56,406 nt of DNA from Candidatus Venteria ishoeyi (GCF_030378065.1 NZ_JAUCGJ010000032.1:1-56406), one strand, 5' to 3'. Shown: positions 34,344-43,021, numbered from the stretch's first letter. Program-made: numbers and translations. The notes: a model not told the origin generated them from the sequence alone.

Positions 34344-36530
34344 TTAGAAATGATAACGCGCCTCAGCAAAAAACTGCCGTCCCGCCAGTGGCAGGTCATC
34401 TGGAATATCTGGCAATATGGGTTCACGTCGGTCACTATTGAATACATTACGCACGCCAGTTGCGAGATTCCATTGACCTGCACGGATATCCTTGCGCCGT
34501 AAAGTTAAATCGACTGTGATGTCATCATCCAGTGCTGGACGTGTGTCAGCGGGAGGCCGTTGCCGATCTGCTACAAAATTGGCCTGTATATTCAGATACC
34601 ATTTAGGTTTGAGCAACCAGTCATTACGCAAATAAATTGTATGCCTTGGGTAATCACCCATGTCTTCGCCCTGGTCATTGTCACTGCGTGCATAGGCATA
34701 ATTAAATAACAGACTGGATTTATTATTAATTTTCCAACGCGCTTCCAGTTCCATGCCGTAGCCTTTCTGACCACCTTTATTTTCTGCCTGTAACTGTGCT
34801 GTGTTGGGTATGGGTACAAATAAAATTTTGTCTTTTATCTTATAACGAAACAGATTAAGTGCCAGGTGCAGATTATCCCGTGTGCGGTGATCAAAGGCCA
34901 GTTCCCAGGTACTGATAGTTTCCGCTTTCAAATCGCTGTTACCGCGATAAATATTATTATAAACATAAAGCTCGCGGAATGATGGTGCGCGGAATGCGTG
35001 ACCATAGAGCAATTTTGTTGTTAAGTGCGGTGAGGTCTGCCACACCAGGGCAAAACGTGGATTGATGGTATTACCAAAATCTGAGTAATCATCATAGCGT
35101 ACCCCTGCTGTCATTTCCCAGGCATCAGCCAGCGCCCAGGTATCCTGAATGAAGATATGCGCATTTTTACGGATTTTTTCCGGCATGATGACTCCTGGGG
35201 TATCATCCAGTACCACGCCGCCAGCCCCCGGAGGAATTGGCTTTAAGTCCGCGCCCAGTCCCCGGTTGGTAATATAAGTGGTTTTGTACAGATCTTCATA
35301 GGCATAACCTGCACCCAGGCGAAATACATGATTTTTCAGGCCGGTATATAAACTGTCCAGTTCCAGGCGGGTATAACGCTGATCCATGCTATGTGATTGC
35401 CATACCCCGTCTTCATAAACCACACCAGTAGCTTGCCGGGGAAACGGCAAGCGTGTACCGGGCGGAAATAAGGTGAGGTTTTTCGACTCAAAACGTCGAT
35501 CAAGAAAGCTGATCTGCGCGCTGACATCCCAGTGCTGCGTGAATACTGGATCATGGTAGGTGATATCTGCATTATAGCGAATTTCTACAACATCACCTCT
35601 CGGATCCAGGCTGCGCCCTATGCCTGCACCCACACCTAAATTACTGCGGCTCTGGAAACCGGTGCGCAGCCGCCACAGACCTTTGCTGAGATCAAGACGC
35701 GCATCCACGGTGCGTTGTGAGCGTTCCACTGAACCTGGCGCATAAGAGGCGTTGCTGCCCGTTTTTTTATCCAGTTGTGACTGACGATCAGCACGTATAA
35801 TTTCATCAGGGCCATCGGTGTGTTGTATTTCCAATGCCGCTGCCAGCTCAAAACCACTGAACTTGCCACCATGCAAGGCCCAGACATCGTAAGTATCGTA
35901 AGTGCCTGCACGAACGCCGACTTCAGTGCCTTTAATATCCTCTGCCTGTTTGGTGATAATGTTGATAACCCCGGAAAAGGCATCCGCGCCAAATACCGCA
36001 GAACCCGGCCCCCGAATAATCTCAATGCGAGCGATATTATTGACCGGCATTCCCCCCCAAGCCGTGCCGCGGTTGCCTGCAACCAGATCACGCATGGGAA
36101 TGCCATTGATGAGCAACAGAATTTCAGGGTTGGTAATTGAATACAAGCCGCGCACACTATAAATCGGGTTATAAAAATTATCCCGTCCCACATGCAGCCC
36201 CGGCACACTTTCCAGAATATCATCTAAATCATTGGCACCCGTGGCTTCAATATCCTGGGCGGTAATCACCGTTGTGACGGCGGGTGCGCGTGACATGGAT
36301 TGTTCAACGCCGGAAGCCACTTTTACCTTACGGGCTTTGATTAAGCCATCAAAAATATCAAAGGTATCATCTAAAGTCACTTCAACTTCTTGTAACTGTC
36401 CAAAGTCGAGATTTTTTAAGTATTCAATCATGGCAGCATCATCATCTAGCGGTGCTTGCGCATGAGTTGTCGCATTAACAGTCAGCATTAAACAGGTTGC
36501 TGATAGCATGAAAAATCGATAGGTATTCAT
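34344..36530 (-). CDS. TonB-dependent outer-membrane receptor
   Basis: 728 residues with a signal peptide (FMLSATCLMLTVNATTHA). The plug shows APAVTTVITAQDIEATGANDLDDILESVPGLHV, then RGPGSAVFGADAFSGVINIITK. The beta-barrel ends in the usual aromatic residue (FAEARYHF). An N-terminal acidic stretch before the plug (EVEVTLDDTFDIFDGLIKARKVKVASG) is the place where a TonB box or signalling segment would lie. The start at 36530 is chosen for the signal peptide; 36626 is further upstream in the same frame. The gene follows the YfiR-like gene by 16 bases. It could import a ligand or act as an outer-membrane sensor for the operon. Substrate unknown. Confidence 0.93.
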   Translation of the reverse strand: MNTYRFFMLSATCLMLTVNATTHAQAPLDDDAAMIEYLKNLDFGQLQEVEVTLDDTFDIFDGLIKARKVKVASGVEQSMSRAPAVTTVITAQDIEATGANDLDDILESVPGLHVGRDNFYNPIYSVRGLYSITNPEILLLINGIPMRDLVAGNRGTAWGGMPVNNIARIEIIRGPGSAVFGADAFSGVINIITKQAEDIKGTEVGVRAGTYDTYDVWALHGGKFSGFELAAALEIQHTDGPDEIIRADRQSQLDKKTGSNASYAPGSVERSQRTVDARLDLSKGLWRLRTGFQSRSNLGVGAGIGRSLDPRGDVVEIRYNADITYHDPVFTQHWDVSAQISFLDRRFESKNLTLFPPGTRLPFPRQATGVVYEDGVWQSHSMDQRYTRLELDSLYTGLKNHVFRLGAGYAYEDLYKTTYITNRGLGADLKPIPPGAGGVVLDDTPGVIMPEKIRKNAHIFIQDTWALADAWEMTAGVRYDDYSDFGNTINPRFALVWQTSPHLTTKLLYGHAFRAPSFRELYVYNNIYRGNSDLKAETISTWELAFDHRTRDNLHLALNLFRYKIKDKILFVPIPNTAQLQAENKGGQKGYGMELEARWKINNKSSLLFNYAYARSDNDQGEDMGDYPRHTIYLRNDWLLKPKWYLNIQANFVADRQRPPADTRPALDDDITVDLTLRRKDIRAGQWNLATGVRNVFNSDRREPILPDIPDDLPLAGRQFFAEARYHF

Positions 36531-36546
36531 GAGTATTTTCCCTTTA

Positions 36547-37089
36547 TCAGCGTTTAACAACTTCAGAAATGCGTAGCAGGTTTGCATTGGGTTCCAGACC
36601 TGCCTCGCGTAATGTGGCGGGATCAATCATGAAACTAATATGGTTATTGTGGTTGTAGAACTGAATCATGCCGCCTTTGAACACAAAATTTTTAAGATTG
36701 CCGACGGTAAGAATGGGGTATTGCCGTGTTTTATCCAGAATTGTATTAAGACGAATTTTCTCAGAATCGCTGACATAAAGAATTTGACATTGCGAAACCT
36801 GTTCCAGCACATTCAGATACATGGCCTGAACGGGGCGGTTTTTCACAGTCTCATTAGCTACAGCCAATTCCAGTGAGCGACCAAAGGGGTTTTCACCAAA
36901 TATACAGATACGAAATGGGCTGTTTTTATCACTAAAGGCGGATGCTGGCCAAGCTATGAATTTGGAATAACCATTCAAATAAACGGCTTTGACCTGGGAT
37001 TCACGGGGGGCAGGCGGTGTAGCACCAACATTGTTACATAAGAGCAGGCTTAGAGTAATACTTAGTAGCATCACTTGTATTTTATACAT
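36547..37089 (-). CDS. YfiR-like periplasmic protein (DUF4154)
   Basis: 180 residues with a signal peptide (MYKIQVMLLSITLSLLLCNNVGA). The mature protein follows the YfiR/DUF4154 pattern: QVKAVYLNGYSKFIAWPASAF, FRICIFGENPFGRSLELAV, SQCQILYVSDSEK, PILTVGNLKNFVFKGGMIQFYNHNNHISFMID. In Pseudomonas, YfiR sits in the periplasm and represses the CHASE8-GGDEF protein YfiN. Here the likely partner is the CHASE8-HAMP-PP2C protein two genes downstream. The start at 37089 gives a good signal peptide; the open frame begins at 37161. A MITE-like repeat lies 37 bases upstream and may hold or disturb the promoter. Confidence 0.92.
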   Translation of the reverse strand: MYKIQVMLLSITLSLLLCNNVGATPPAPRESQVKAVYLNGYSKFIAWPASAFSDKNSPFRICIFGENPFGRSLELAVANETVKNRPVQAMYLNVLEQVSQCQILYVSDSEKIRLNTILDKTRQYPILTVGNLKNFVFKGGMIQFYNHNNHISFMIDPATLREAGLEPNANLLRISEVVKR

Positions 37090-37125
37090 TATAATTTTTC
37101 CATCGGTAGCATGACAGACAAGTAA

Positions 37126-37203
37126 AGGAATGAGGATTTTATAACATCCAAAACTGAACAAAAATCCTGCACCCAGTTTAGCTTTTTATTTTATCCTCAT
37201 TCC
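37126..37203 (-). repeat. MITE-like repeat family A, copy 4 (internally deleted, 78 bp)
   Basis: Both ends are recognisable (GGAATGAGGATAAAATAA and TTATAAAATCCTCATTCC on the minus strand), with ACTGGGTGCAGGATTTTTGT from the left arm between them. About 80 bases of the centre, including the CATAGCAAGC palindrome, are gone. It sits immediately upstream of the YfiR-like gene. Confidence 0.85.
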
Positions 37204-37341
37204 AAAGTATTCTTGCCTATCTATTTTTAAATATTACTTCTTTTAAAGTCGTTATTTATTTGTTATTTTGCAGGGGAATGACCATTATACAGCCGCTTTT
37301 AAATCCAACAATGGCTATTTTTATGCTTTATCCCGGATATT

Positions 37342-38703
37342 TTATTTTTTCTTAACCGGGCGCTGCCAGCCCTCCCGGAATTTTTGCGGGCTACGGCTCA
37401 GGCTCAGAGTTTCGGCAGGGGCATCGTGGGTGATGGTGGAACCTGCGCCGATGGTCGCGCCCGCACCGACTGTAACTGGTGCGACTAATTGCGTGTCCGA
37501 GCCAATAAAAGCGCGGTCACCGATAATGGTTTTGTATTTATTGGCGCCGTCATAATTGCAGGTGATGGTGCCTGCACCAATGTTTACATCCTTGCCCATT
37601 TCGGTGTCACCGATATAACTGAGGTGGCTGATCTTGCTGCCGCTGGCAACCTGGGATTTTTTAATTTCCACAAAATTACCCACCTTGACCTGTGCCGCCA
37701 GATGGGTATCGGGGCGAATGCGCGAGAATGGCCCGATTTGGCATTGGTTTTCTATCACCGCATCTTCGATCACGCAGTTGGGTAAAATGATTACGTCATC
37801 ACCAATCACAGCATTTTTAATCACACTGTTCGCGCCGATTTGTACCCTGTCACCAAGCGTAACCTGCCCCTCCAGCACCACGTTGATGTCGATACTCACA
37901 TCCAGCCCGGTTTTAACCTGACCGCGCAAATCAAAACGTGCGGGATCGAGCAGTGTCACCCCCGCCAGCATCAGTTGTTCGGCTTGCTGATATTGATAAA
38001 AACGCTCCAGTTCTGCGAGTTGCTGGCGGTTGTTCACGCCCTGCACTTCTTCTATCTGCTGTGGTTGCAAGGTATTGATGTCACAGCCGTCCGCCACCGC
38101 CATGGCAATAATGTCAGTGAGATAATATTCCTGCTGGGCATTATTATTTTCCAGTTGTTGCAGCCATTGCCGCAATTGCTGCGCAGGGGCGCGCAGCATA
38201 CCGGTATTAGCCTCTTTAATCTTCAGGGTTTGAGTATCCGCGTCTTTTTGTTCAACAATCGCCTGCACCTGTTGCTGTTGATTGCGCACAATACGCCCGT
38301 AACCGCTGGGATCATCCAACATAACAGTAAGCAGACTGAGGTTTTGTCCAGCCTCTGTGGTCATCGCTTGCAGGGTTTCCATTCGGGTCAGTGGCACATC
38401 ACCATATAACACCAGCACCTGATGATCATCGGGAATGCTGGGCATTACCTGGTCAACCGCATGTCCTGTGCCAAGTTGCTGCATCTGGGCAACCATCTGG
38501 ATATTTTTTTCCTGCACGCTGTCACAAACGTGCTCGCCACCGTGACCATAGACCACGTAAATGGTTTCCGGATTGAGTTGCTCCGCCGTTTCCAGCACAT
38601 GATGCAACAGGGGACGTCCTGCCAGTGGATGCAGAACTTTAGGCAGGCTGGAGCGCATCCGGGTGCCTTGACCGGCGGCGAGAATAATAATGGATAATTT
38701 CAT
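37342..38703 (-). CDS. glmU: Bifunctional GlmU (N-acetylglucosamine-1-phosphate uridyltransferase / glucosamine-1-phosphate acetyltransferase)
   Basis: Makes UDP-GlcNAc, the precursor of peptidoglycan and lipopolysaccharide. 453 residues, the usual length. The N-terminal uridyltransferase has [25 protein letters not shown] and VLYGDVPL; the C-terminal half is a left-handed beta-helix with hexapeptide repeats ([29 protein letters not shown]). The acetyltransferase active site is [12 protein letters not shown], and [19 protein letters not shown] holds the catalytic Asn/Tyr region. It is transcribed alone. The start has CATGG context with no strong ribosome site visible. Confidence 0.98.
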   Translation of the reverse strand: MKLSIIILAAGQGTRMRSSLPKVLHPLAGRPLLHHVLETAEQLNPETIYVVYGHGGEHVCDSVQEKNIQMVAQMQQLGTGHAVDQVMPSIPDDHQVLVLYGDVPLTRMETLQAMTTEAGQNLSLLTVMLDDPSGYGRIVRNQQQQVQAIVEQKDADTQTLKIKEANTGMLRAPAQQLRQWLQQLENNNAQQEYYLTDIIAMAVADGCDINTLQPQQIEEVQGVNNRQQLAELERFYQYQQAEQLMLAGVTLLDPARFDLRGQVKTGLDVSIDINVVLEGQVTLGDRVQIGANSVIKNAVIGDDVIILPNCVIEDAVIENQCQIGPFSRIRPDTHLAAQVKVGNFVEIKKSQVASGSKISHLSYIGDTEMGKDVNIGAGTITCNYDGANKYKTIIGDRAFIGSDTQLVAPVTVGAGATIGAGSTITHDAPAETLSLSRSPQKFREGWQRPVKKK

Positions 38704-38924
38704 GGTTCGAGTTTCCAGTTGTTATAGAAGTTGTGCAATAAGTAGTGACTGCGTAACATTAGTTTCTTAACTTGCTGTTAGCCAGTTTTATATAATTATG
38801 ACACCACCTGTCACCACGCCATTACCTTTGGTAATATTTTGTTTTATTTTAGTCTTTTTTAATGAAATCATTCGATTAGAGTTTCCAATGATGAGTTTAT
38901 ACCTTGCAAAATAGATGACTTCGA

Positions 38925-39614
38925 ATGTGCTGTATTTTTTGTATTTATTGTTTCCGCCGAGGATTAATCACTATCCTGCTATTAGGTGCATTAATTTTAA
39001 TGCACCAGGTCAGTGCGGACGCTGCTATGGAAAACAGCACGCACAATGTATTACCTCCCACGTCACAACTTGCCCGAAAACCTGATGCAGAAATTCTTTT
39101 TTTATATCGTCAGGGGAAGCAGATTCACCTGGAAAATGCTTCGCAACAGCGCCTGGTAAGTTATCAAAATACCCAGACAATTAAAATTTCATTTGATTTT
39201 GATGTACTGATCATTAATGCCAGGCAACTGGCAGGACATACTATTATTATTCATAGCCTAAAAAATACAGGGCGCAGCTTGCAGATAGAAGGCCGAGACA
39301 TTGCAAATATCAGCCATATACTCAAGGCTGAAGACAGTGGTTATCTGGAATGGAATCAGGACGGCCTGCCAGAAATTCATTATCAGAATATTAAGCAAGT
39401 AATGTTAAATGTACATCCTCAAGCTGAAATTCATATCGAGCCACCTTACGCCGAAGCGCCCACAGCATTGGGCTTAACCCGCTACCCCGGTTACTTGCAA
39501 CTGCGCAGTAAAACCCAACAATTCCCGGCAACACTTTTTCAATCCGGCAGTAAAGTCACCTTGTTTTCACCATTACAAGCAGAGCATACTGAAACCGTAA
39601 ACCGTAAACCGTAA
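38925..39614 (+). CDS. Hypothetical exported protein ending in a heptamer repeat
   Basis: Not recognised. 229 residues with an N-terminal hydrophobic segment (RRGLITILLLGALILMHQVSA, signal peptide or anchor). The rest is mixed strand and helix with no known motif: ILFLYRQGKQIHLENASQQRLV, FDFDVLIINARQLAGHTIIIHSLKNTGRSLQIEGRDI. The last five or six residues (VNRKP) come from the AAACCGT tandem repeat, in which the stop TAA also lies. The gene faces the DUF3301 gene on the other strand. A later ATG at 38999 could also start the protein. Confidence 0.6.
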   Translation: MCCIFCIYCFRRGLITILLLGALILMHQVSADAAMENSTHNVLPPTSQLARKPDAEILFLYRQGKQIHLENASQQRLVSYQNTQTIKISFDFDVLIINARQLAGHTIIIHSLKNTGRSLQIEGRDIANISHILKAEDSGYLEWNQDGLPEIHYQNIKQVMLNVHPQAEIHIEPPYAEAPTALGLTRYPGYLQLRSKTQQFPATLFQSGSKVTLFSPLQAEHTETVNRKP

Positions 39615-39650
39615 ACCGTAAACCGTAAACCGTAAACCGTAAACCGTAAA
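39592..39650. repeat. Eight tandem AAACCGT heptamers
   Basis: Eight perfect copies of AAACCGT (39592-39647) followed by AAA. Seven is not a multiple of three, so any change in copy number would move the frame. TAA occurs in the repeat in each frame, so the upstream gene would still stop inside it. The repeat lies exactly between the ends of two convergent genes. Confidence 0.95.
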
Positions 39651-39652
39651 TT

Positions 39653-40006
39653 CTATTCAGGCCTTTCAATCACCCGCTCATAATAACCCGGAATATTGAT
39701 AAAAACCGGATTCATGCCATTCATCATCACCGTACCTTGCTGGCGATCCTCCTGGTCAGCACTGAACTCAAAAATATAAGTTCTTTGTAACTGCCATTGC
39801 CAATGGCTGGCGTTTGTCTGTTTCGATGAGGGAAAATTACGCACCACGCGCAGGCGTTTAAAGGCAATGGAACTATCCAGCCATTGCAGGCCGTGATGAC
39901 GGCATAATTGCTGGCATAAACCCTTGGCAATTTCCCGCACACGCAGGGTATCGAGCCAAAACCAGGCCAGTCCAGCCAGCAATACTATGGAAAATAAGCT
40001 GCTCAT
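39653..40006 (-). CDS. DUF3301 family small membrane-anchored protein
   Basis: 117 residues. An N-terminal helix (LFSIVLLAGLAWFWLDTLRVRE) anchors it. The body fits the DUF3301 pattern of gammaproteobacteria: REIAKGLCQQLCRHHGLQWLDSSIAFKRLRVVR, QLQRTYIFEFSADQEDRQQGTVMMNG. Function is unknown. The stop lies three bases after the AAACCGT array. Confidence 0.85.
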   Translation of the reverse strand: MSSLFSIVLLAGLAWFWLDTLRVREIAKGLCQQLCRHHGLQWLDSSIAFKRLRVVRNFPSSKQTNASHWQWQLQRTYIFEFSADQEDRQQGTVMMNGMNPVFINIPGYYERVIERPE

Positions 40007-40680
40007 AATTGGGTGAGTTCTTCATTTGGGGTGAGAATGATATGGAAAATACTGTGAAAACTAGGGTATAGCGGCATTATATAGCCCCTACCAATCGTTT
40101 GAAGTATAAATTATGGGGTGAACTGATTTTTAACATATTTTCTGGAGAACTGTGTAATTGCCCTGGTTTATTTTGGGTAAAACTGGGTTTTTTATTGATA
40201 CTAATATTACGGATACTGATAAAACGACAATCATATTTATCAGGGTCTAAAAAATCGTTTTCTTTCCAGAAAATTTGTCCTATTGAACGACAATAGGCCA
40301 TCACACACTGTGCGCCTTTGAGTTGCTGAATAATGTTTGTTTCTAAATCAGTTTTACCTCGTTTCAGCTCAATAAAAATCATTAAGTTTTTAAGTTTATT
40401 TTTGATAGTTTTCTGGGAAATAATTACAAAATCAGCGCGTTGACGAACGCCTTTATCCTCTATTTTTTTTAAAAAATCTGTTGCTGGCGGAAACTTATCT
40501 GTTTTTATAATCAGGGTATCCTTCGGTACATTTTGAATTTCTACAGTATAAGCATCATTATCAGCAGATTTAGGCTCATGAAGTTTTATTTTCCATGCAC
40601 AAGGTTAAAACCTTCGCCTTTCAGGCGAACAGATTTATCTCTAATGTTTAACGGTAAAACTTAAAATATGGGTTTTAGCG

Positions 40681-40744
40681 TTAACACCCCAAAGGGGTAT
40701 TTTAATATAGCTTGGGGCAGCGCCCCACTACCATTAACTTAAGA
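40681..40744 (-). repeat. Left arm of long inverted repeat in the insertion
   Basis: Reverse complement of the right arm at 41245-41303 with several differences (both arms contain TTAATGGTAGTGGGGCG, then GCTATATTAA). The arms lie about 500 bases apart. Confidence 0.7.
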
Positions 40745-40817
40745 AAGTATTCAAGCCCCAAAGGGGCAAAACATACTAGCCCAGGGCAACGCCCTGGGTT
40801 TGTAATGTGATGATACC

Positions 40818-40880
40818 AGAGCCCTGAAAGGGCGATACATAAATGATGCGCCCTCTGATGTATCGCCCTTTCAGGGCTCT
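40818..40880. repeat. Perfect 23-bp inverted repeat
   Basis: Arms 40818-40840 and 40858-40880 are exact reverse complements (core GCCCTGAAAGGGCGATAC) with a 17-base loop. Each arm also contains the internal hairpin CCCTGAAAGGG. It could form a strong cruciform or RNA hairpin. Confidence 0.92.
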
Positions 40881-40920
40881 AATTCAACAAAATAACCTGC
40901 CTGGGGCGCTGCCCCAGGCT

Positions 40921-41083
40921 AGGAGGCTGTCCGAAAACACAAGACCTACTGCGGAAAAGCTGGATTTGGTCAGATTTCTCCCTTATTTTCGTTAAATATA
41001 CCCAATATTCGCCTCAAATAATGAAAAAATCTGCCTCAAACCAGCCTTCCCTCGCTACGGCCTCTGTTCTCGGACAGCCTCCT
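40921..41083 (+). repeat. Repeat family B, full 163-bp element with terminal inverted repeats
   Basis: Left end AGGAGGCTGTCCGAAAAC; right end GTTCTCGGACAGCCTCCT, the inverted form with one difference over 18 bases. No protein is encoded. A second, deleted copy is at 32675-32732. It is inserted inside the palindrome-rich insertion. Confidence 0.85.
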
Positions 41084-41244
41084 AGTATGTTTATCCCTTT
41101 CAGGGATATACTTGCTCACCCAATGAGAATAAAGCAATAATTTTTAACCAAAAGTCTAAACTTAATACTGGCACAAAAGTTTAAAGGAGGTCAAGCCTTG
41201 GCTTGGGTGTGCTTTTTAGACTCCCAATCCGAGGATTGGGCTCT

Positions 41245-41303
41245 TTAAGTTAATGGTAGTGGGGCGTTGCCCTTGGCTATATTAATGCGCCCCGTTGGGG
41301 CTA
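41245..41303 (+). repeat. Right arm of long inverted repeat in the insertion
   Basis: Partner of 40681-40744, reading TTAATGGTAGTGGGGCG, then GGCTATATTAA. Confidence 0.7.
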
Positions 41304-41464
41304 AACAACAGGGCTTGTCCGCCCTGTATCTCGGCTTTCAGCCGCCAAATGCTCTAACCCACCCGTCTTTTAGCGGGTGGTTGTTTAGTATATTTTTTCC
41401 ATGCTGATCTTTTTCAACTTCAACAACAGCTTCTTTTTTTAATAATTCACACAATATCTCAAAA

Positions 41465-42847
41465 TCAGTCATCATCCCCCCATACAATCGCTTCCTGAAT
41501 ACGATTCATTGTATTGATGGTTGTATCAAAGCTACGCGCTTCAATACCTAATTCTGAATCGATTTTGGCAGGCGTTAATGTTTGATAGGGATATTTACGT
41601 TTTTTTCCATCTAGCTTGATGGAGGCTTTTTCAGCAATATAAACCTTAACCCGCTCTGCTGAAATGAGGTCAGAATCCTTATAACCTTCATCTTCAGCAA
41701 TTCTTTTAAGATAAGCTTTGTCATGATTCAGCATGATTAACGTATTTAATTCTTTAACAAAATAGTCACTATGGGTTGTGATAAAAACTTTAATTCCTAT
41801 TTTCACTAAACGCGAAAATAATCGTGCAACTCGGCGTTGGTTTTCAGGGTGCAGATTTAATTCTGGTTCATCAACCATTAATAAATCCCCTTTTTCAGCG
41901 ACATGGCGCAGATAAAATCCCATATCCAATAAGGAACGTACAGCACTGGAGCTTTCATCCATTGTCAATTTGACTTTACTTCTCTTAGGATTGAAATATA
42001 ACTCATCATTCTCGGTAATATGATATTTACCACCAATAATATCTGTAAAGTCATCCAATATTTCAGAGTGCTTTTCAGAAATAAAGCTATATTTTTTTGA
42101 ATCCTTTTTAAGATTACGAATAAAATCAACATTTTTTTCAACAGGCAATGCATAATCCTGATAATTTTTAAATAGCAATTCCCTGGAATCAATGTCTTTA
42201 TCCAAATTGTGCATTTCTTTTAATAAGCGGTTACGGGAAAAATTAAGCTCATTACTAAAAATAGTGGCTCCCGTCCGCTCTGCACTGGAAATAAAAGGTT
42301 TAGGCAATGATTTTTTAAATAAAATTTCAATGATGGCATTTGAAATAATACGTTTAATAATTTTTTCCGGAAAAATATTTTTTTCCATTCCTGCTAATAA
42401 AGAAACAACCAGTTCTGTAGTATTTTCAGATTTGAATAGTGAAAAAATTTCTGTATTTTCAGATTGAAACTTAGCTTCGTATTCATCAATCAAAGAAGGC
42501 TTGGCTAAAATAATCTGAAAATTTGTTGTATTAAAATGTGTTTCTGGTGCAGCAAAAATTGTTGGTAATGATTGGGTATATTTCTCACAAGCTTTTTCTA
42601 AAATCAGCATATAGTTTTCCAGATATGCTGATAAATCGATTTTGACCACACCATTATTGAGTAGGGTTTCAATATCTGTATCTTTAATTACAACGGTTAA
42701 TAATTCCTGCCAAACATGTAAGAATCCAAATAAAGCATATGTAGCATAGGTTTTACCAGTATTATTATTACCACAAATAATTGTAAAGTCACCCAGTTCA
42801 AACTCTGCCTGTTTGATGGAACCAAGTTCTTTTAACTTGATTTTCAT
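41465..42847 (-). CDS. AAA/ABC-type ATPase (AAA15/OLD-like), likely partner of the nuclease gene
   Basis: 460 residues, cytoplasmic. An N-terminal Walker A (GNNNTGKT, residues 26-33) sits directly behind a short beta-rich start (MKIKLKELGSIKQAEFELGDFTIIC), as in RecF/OLD-type ATPases. The C-terminal half has the signature-like SSSAVRSLLDMGFYLRH, Walker B LLMVDEPELNLHPENQRR (about 320-337) and the His switch VFITTHSDYFVKEL. No Toprim domain is present. The following gene starts inside its last eight bases and encodes a PD-(D/E)XK-type protein, so the ATPase and nuclease would form a two-gene unit, a common plan in anti-phage systems such as Septu and Gabija. Its role here is inferred, and the partner gene is broken. 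Confidence 0.85.
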   Translation of the reverse strand: MKIKLKELGSIKQAEFELGDFTIICGNNNTGKTYATYALFGFLHVWQELLTVVIKDTDIETLLNNGVVKIDLSAYLENYMLILEKACEKYTQSLPTIFAAPETHFNTTNFQIILAKPSLIDEYEAKFQSENTEIFSLFKSENTTELVVSLLAGMEKNIFPEKIIKRIISNAIIEILFKKSLPKPFISSAERTGATIFSNELNFSRNRLLKEMHNLDKDIDSRELLFKNYQDYALPVEKNVDFIRNLKKDSKKYSFISEKHSEILDDFTDIIGGKYHITENDELYFNPKRSKVKLTMDESSSAVRSLLDMGFYLRHVAEKGDLLMVDEPELNLHPENQRRVARLFSRLVKIGIKVFITTHSDYFVKELNTLIMLNHDKAYLKRIAEDEGYKDSDLISAERVKVYIAEKASIKLDGKKRKYPYQTLTPAKIDSELGIEARSFDTTINTMNRIQEAIVWGDDD

Positions 42848-42888
42848 TCAACTACCTCAGCAACCTTTATGCTGCCATTATGTAAGTA

Positions 42889-43011
42889 TGTAATCATTCA
42901 AATTCCATACTTTTACTGTCATTCCTGCACGGGCAGGCACCCAGCCTTTGTCAATAGCGACCGGGTACCCGTCTACACGGGTATGATAGTCATGAAACCT
43001 GAATGATTACA
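42889..43011. repeat. 123-bp palindromic repeat (family C)
   Basis: TGTAATCATTCA at the left and TGAATGATTACA at the right are exact inverted ends. CTGCACGGGCAGG and CCCGTCTACACGGG make further stems inside. It resembles the dispersed small palindromic elements of proteobacteria that carry TGTCATTCCTGCACGGG-type cores. It lies between the ATPase gene start and family A copy 5. Confidence 0.7.
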
Positions 43012-43021
43012 GCATAAATTA

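Larger units (their letters stand above)
40599..41404. mobile_element. Palindrome-rich insertion in the nuclease gene
   Basis: 806 bases flanked by the 10-bp direct repeat TTTTCCATGC (40589-40598; 41395-41404, counted here as part of the insertion length). It contains no open frame of note. Its two halves hold inverted copies of the same sequence (40681-40744 and 41245-41303: a stretch read as TTAATGGTAGTGGGGCG on the right and its reverse complement on the left), a perfect 23-bp inverted repeat (40818-40880), several short hairpins (CAAAGGGG-type, GCCCAGGG/CCCTGGGT, CACCCGTCTTTTAGCGGGTG) and a nested repeat family B element (40921-41083). Confidence 0.7.
40077..41472 (-). pseudogene. PD-(D/E)XK nuclease-like gene split by an 806-bp insertion
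   Basis: Read on the minus strand, a gene starts at 41472 (MTDFEILCELLKKEAVVEVE, about 26 codons), eight bases overlapping the end of the AAA ATPase gene. At 41404-40599 it is interrupted by foreign palindrome-rich DNA. The reading then resumes (KIKLHEPKSADNDAYTV) and runs to 40077. A PD-(D/E)XK pattern is visible: QRADFVII, then MIFIELKRGKTD. TTTTCCATGC stands on both sides of the insert (40589-40598 and 41395-41404). Joining at this repeat with five Ts (4 and 6 are seen) restores one frame of about 200 residues. The 3' fragment has its own ATG at 40382, giving a 101-residue open frame, but it lacks the gene's beginning. It is likely inactive. Confidence 0.7.
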
